DNA of 64,000 nucleotides from contig NC_015635.1 of the NCBI RefSeq assembly GCF_000270245.1, positions 1,054,001 through 1,118,000 on the forward strand, in the 5' to 3' direction. Of this stretch, positions 60,893 to 64,000 are shown piece by piece (the stretch's first letter is position 1; every line of letters starts with the position of its first letter). A model generated the notes under the pieces. It worked only from the letters and a program-made list of their open reading frames with translations. It ran no database searches and was not told the origin of the DNA. Made by a program: the position numbers and the translations under genes. Origin of the DNA: Microlunatus phosphovorus NM-1 (GTDB taxonomy: Bacteria > Actinomycetota > Actinomycetes > Propionibacteriales > Propionibacteriaceae).

Positions 60893-61228
60893 GTCGCACC
60901 CTCCCGGTTGCGTGGTAACGCTCTTCGGTGCGGTGTTCGTCTGGTCGCTCGACGTGCCCGTCAAAGCCTGCTGGCTCGGCGGTCGCGCTGGGGCACGGGC
61001 GAATACCTCTTGCTCCAAACGTACCCGCCCGTCGGGAGACCCGCGGATCGGCGGATCGGGCATCCCCGTGCAGGTGAATCGGCGGCGCTGGCCCCTTTCC
61101 CACTTCGCACCAACTGCGTCTACTGCGCACCAGGTAGACCCCATGCGCAGTCGCATCAAATGGTGCGGAGTCGAAACGGAGATGGTGCGCAGAACGGGAC
61201 CCGGACCCGATCTCAGTCCTAGCCGATC
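60893..61228. other. 336 bp intergenic region
   Basis: Contains the second 75 bp palindromic repeat (61100-61172). It separates the start of the small membrane protein gene from the end of the carboxylase gene. I see no other gene or clear promoter beyond the ribosome binding site at 60892. Confidence 0.6.
61100..61172. repeat. 75 bp imperfect palindromic repeat, copy 2
   Basis: CCACTTCGCACCA at the left pairs imperfectly with TGGTGCGGAGT at the right. The centre, TACTGCGCACCAGGTAGACC onward, is the reverse complement of the centre of copy 1 at 33110-33141 with about one change. Confidence 0.8.

Positions 61229-64000
<2,772 letters not shown>

Overview
The window is 64 kb of GC-rich, gene-dense DNA with GTG starts, strong GGAGG-type ribosome binding sites and many 1-4 bp gene overlaps. 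This points to an actinobacterium. The gene content (split LacI/ABC sugar loci, a fused multidomain acyl-CoA carboxylase, an LQRxxGNxAV-tagged protein) suggests a soil member of the Propionibacteriaceae or a relative, but that placement is inference. I saw no rRNA, tRNA or CRISPR.

1-13.7 kb is an L-rhamnose/rhamnoside locus: two LacI regulators, an ABC importer without its own ATPase, a cytoplasmic GH78 rhamnosidase, rhamnose isomerase, rhamnulokinase, and a fused rhamnulose-1-phosphate aldolase/short-chain dehydrogenase. The fused gene is cut by a 1290 bp IS3-family element with a clean 4 bp target duplication, so the pathway should be blocked at the aldolase. LacI-type TGAAACG operator sites recur at every promoter of the locus.

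13.7-31.5 kb is mixed: an acyl-CoA dehydrogenase pair; a FAD monooxygenase-TetR-WS/DGAT group behind a palindromic operator; a frameshifted CYTH-like gene; a MocR regulator beside a P-loop ATPase; a methyltransferase; a DHFR-like reductase; alanine dehydrogenase; an acetoacetate-decarboxylase-like gene and TetR gene sharing a 19 bp operator; a membrane-tethered propeller protein with an acidic loop; and an alcohol dehydrogenase.

31.5-50.1 kb looks like a quaternary-amine (glycine betaine type) catabolic region: Rieske oxygenase and reductase, a ProVWX-type ABC importer, glutathione-independent formaldehyde dehydrogenase, an MFS transporter behind a coupled leader peptide, a universal stress protein, and two paralogous one-component regulators that join a GntR winged helix to a soluble Cache-like sensor. 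The importer and MFS promoters share an identical upstream box at identical spacing.

50.2-52.9 kb holds a compact three-gene operon. Two of its products carry the LQRxxGNxAVxxLL motif known from proteins linked to extracellular contractile injection systems; one of these also has an HExxH metallopeptidase motif. No injection-system structural genes are in the window. This is the most unusual part.

52.9-59.8 kb is a TetR-controlled operon (fadE, maoC, citE, accD1, accA1) that matches the mycobacterial leucine/branched-chain acyl-CoA cluster in content. The right edge carries a GAP-family membrane protein, a small membrane protein, the second copy of a 75 bp palindromic repeat, and the 3' part of a fused acyl-CoA carboxylase running off the window.
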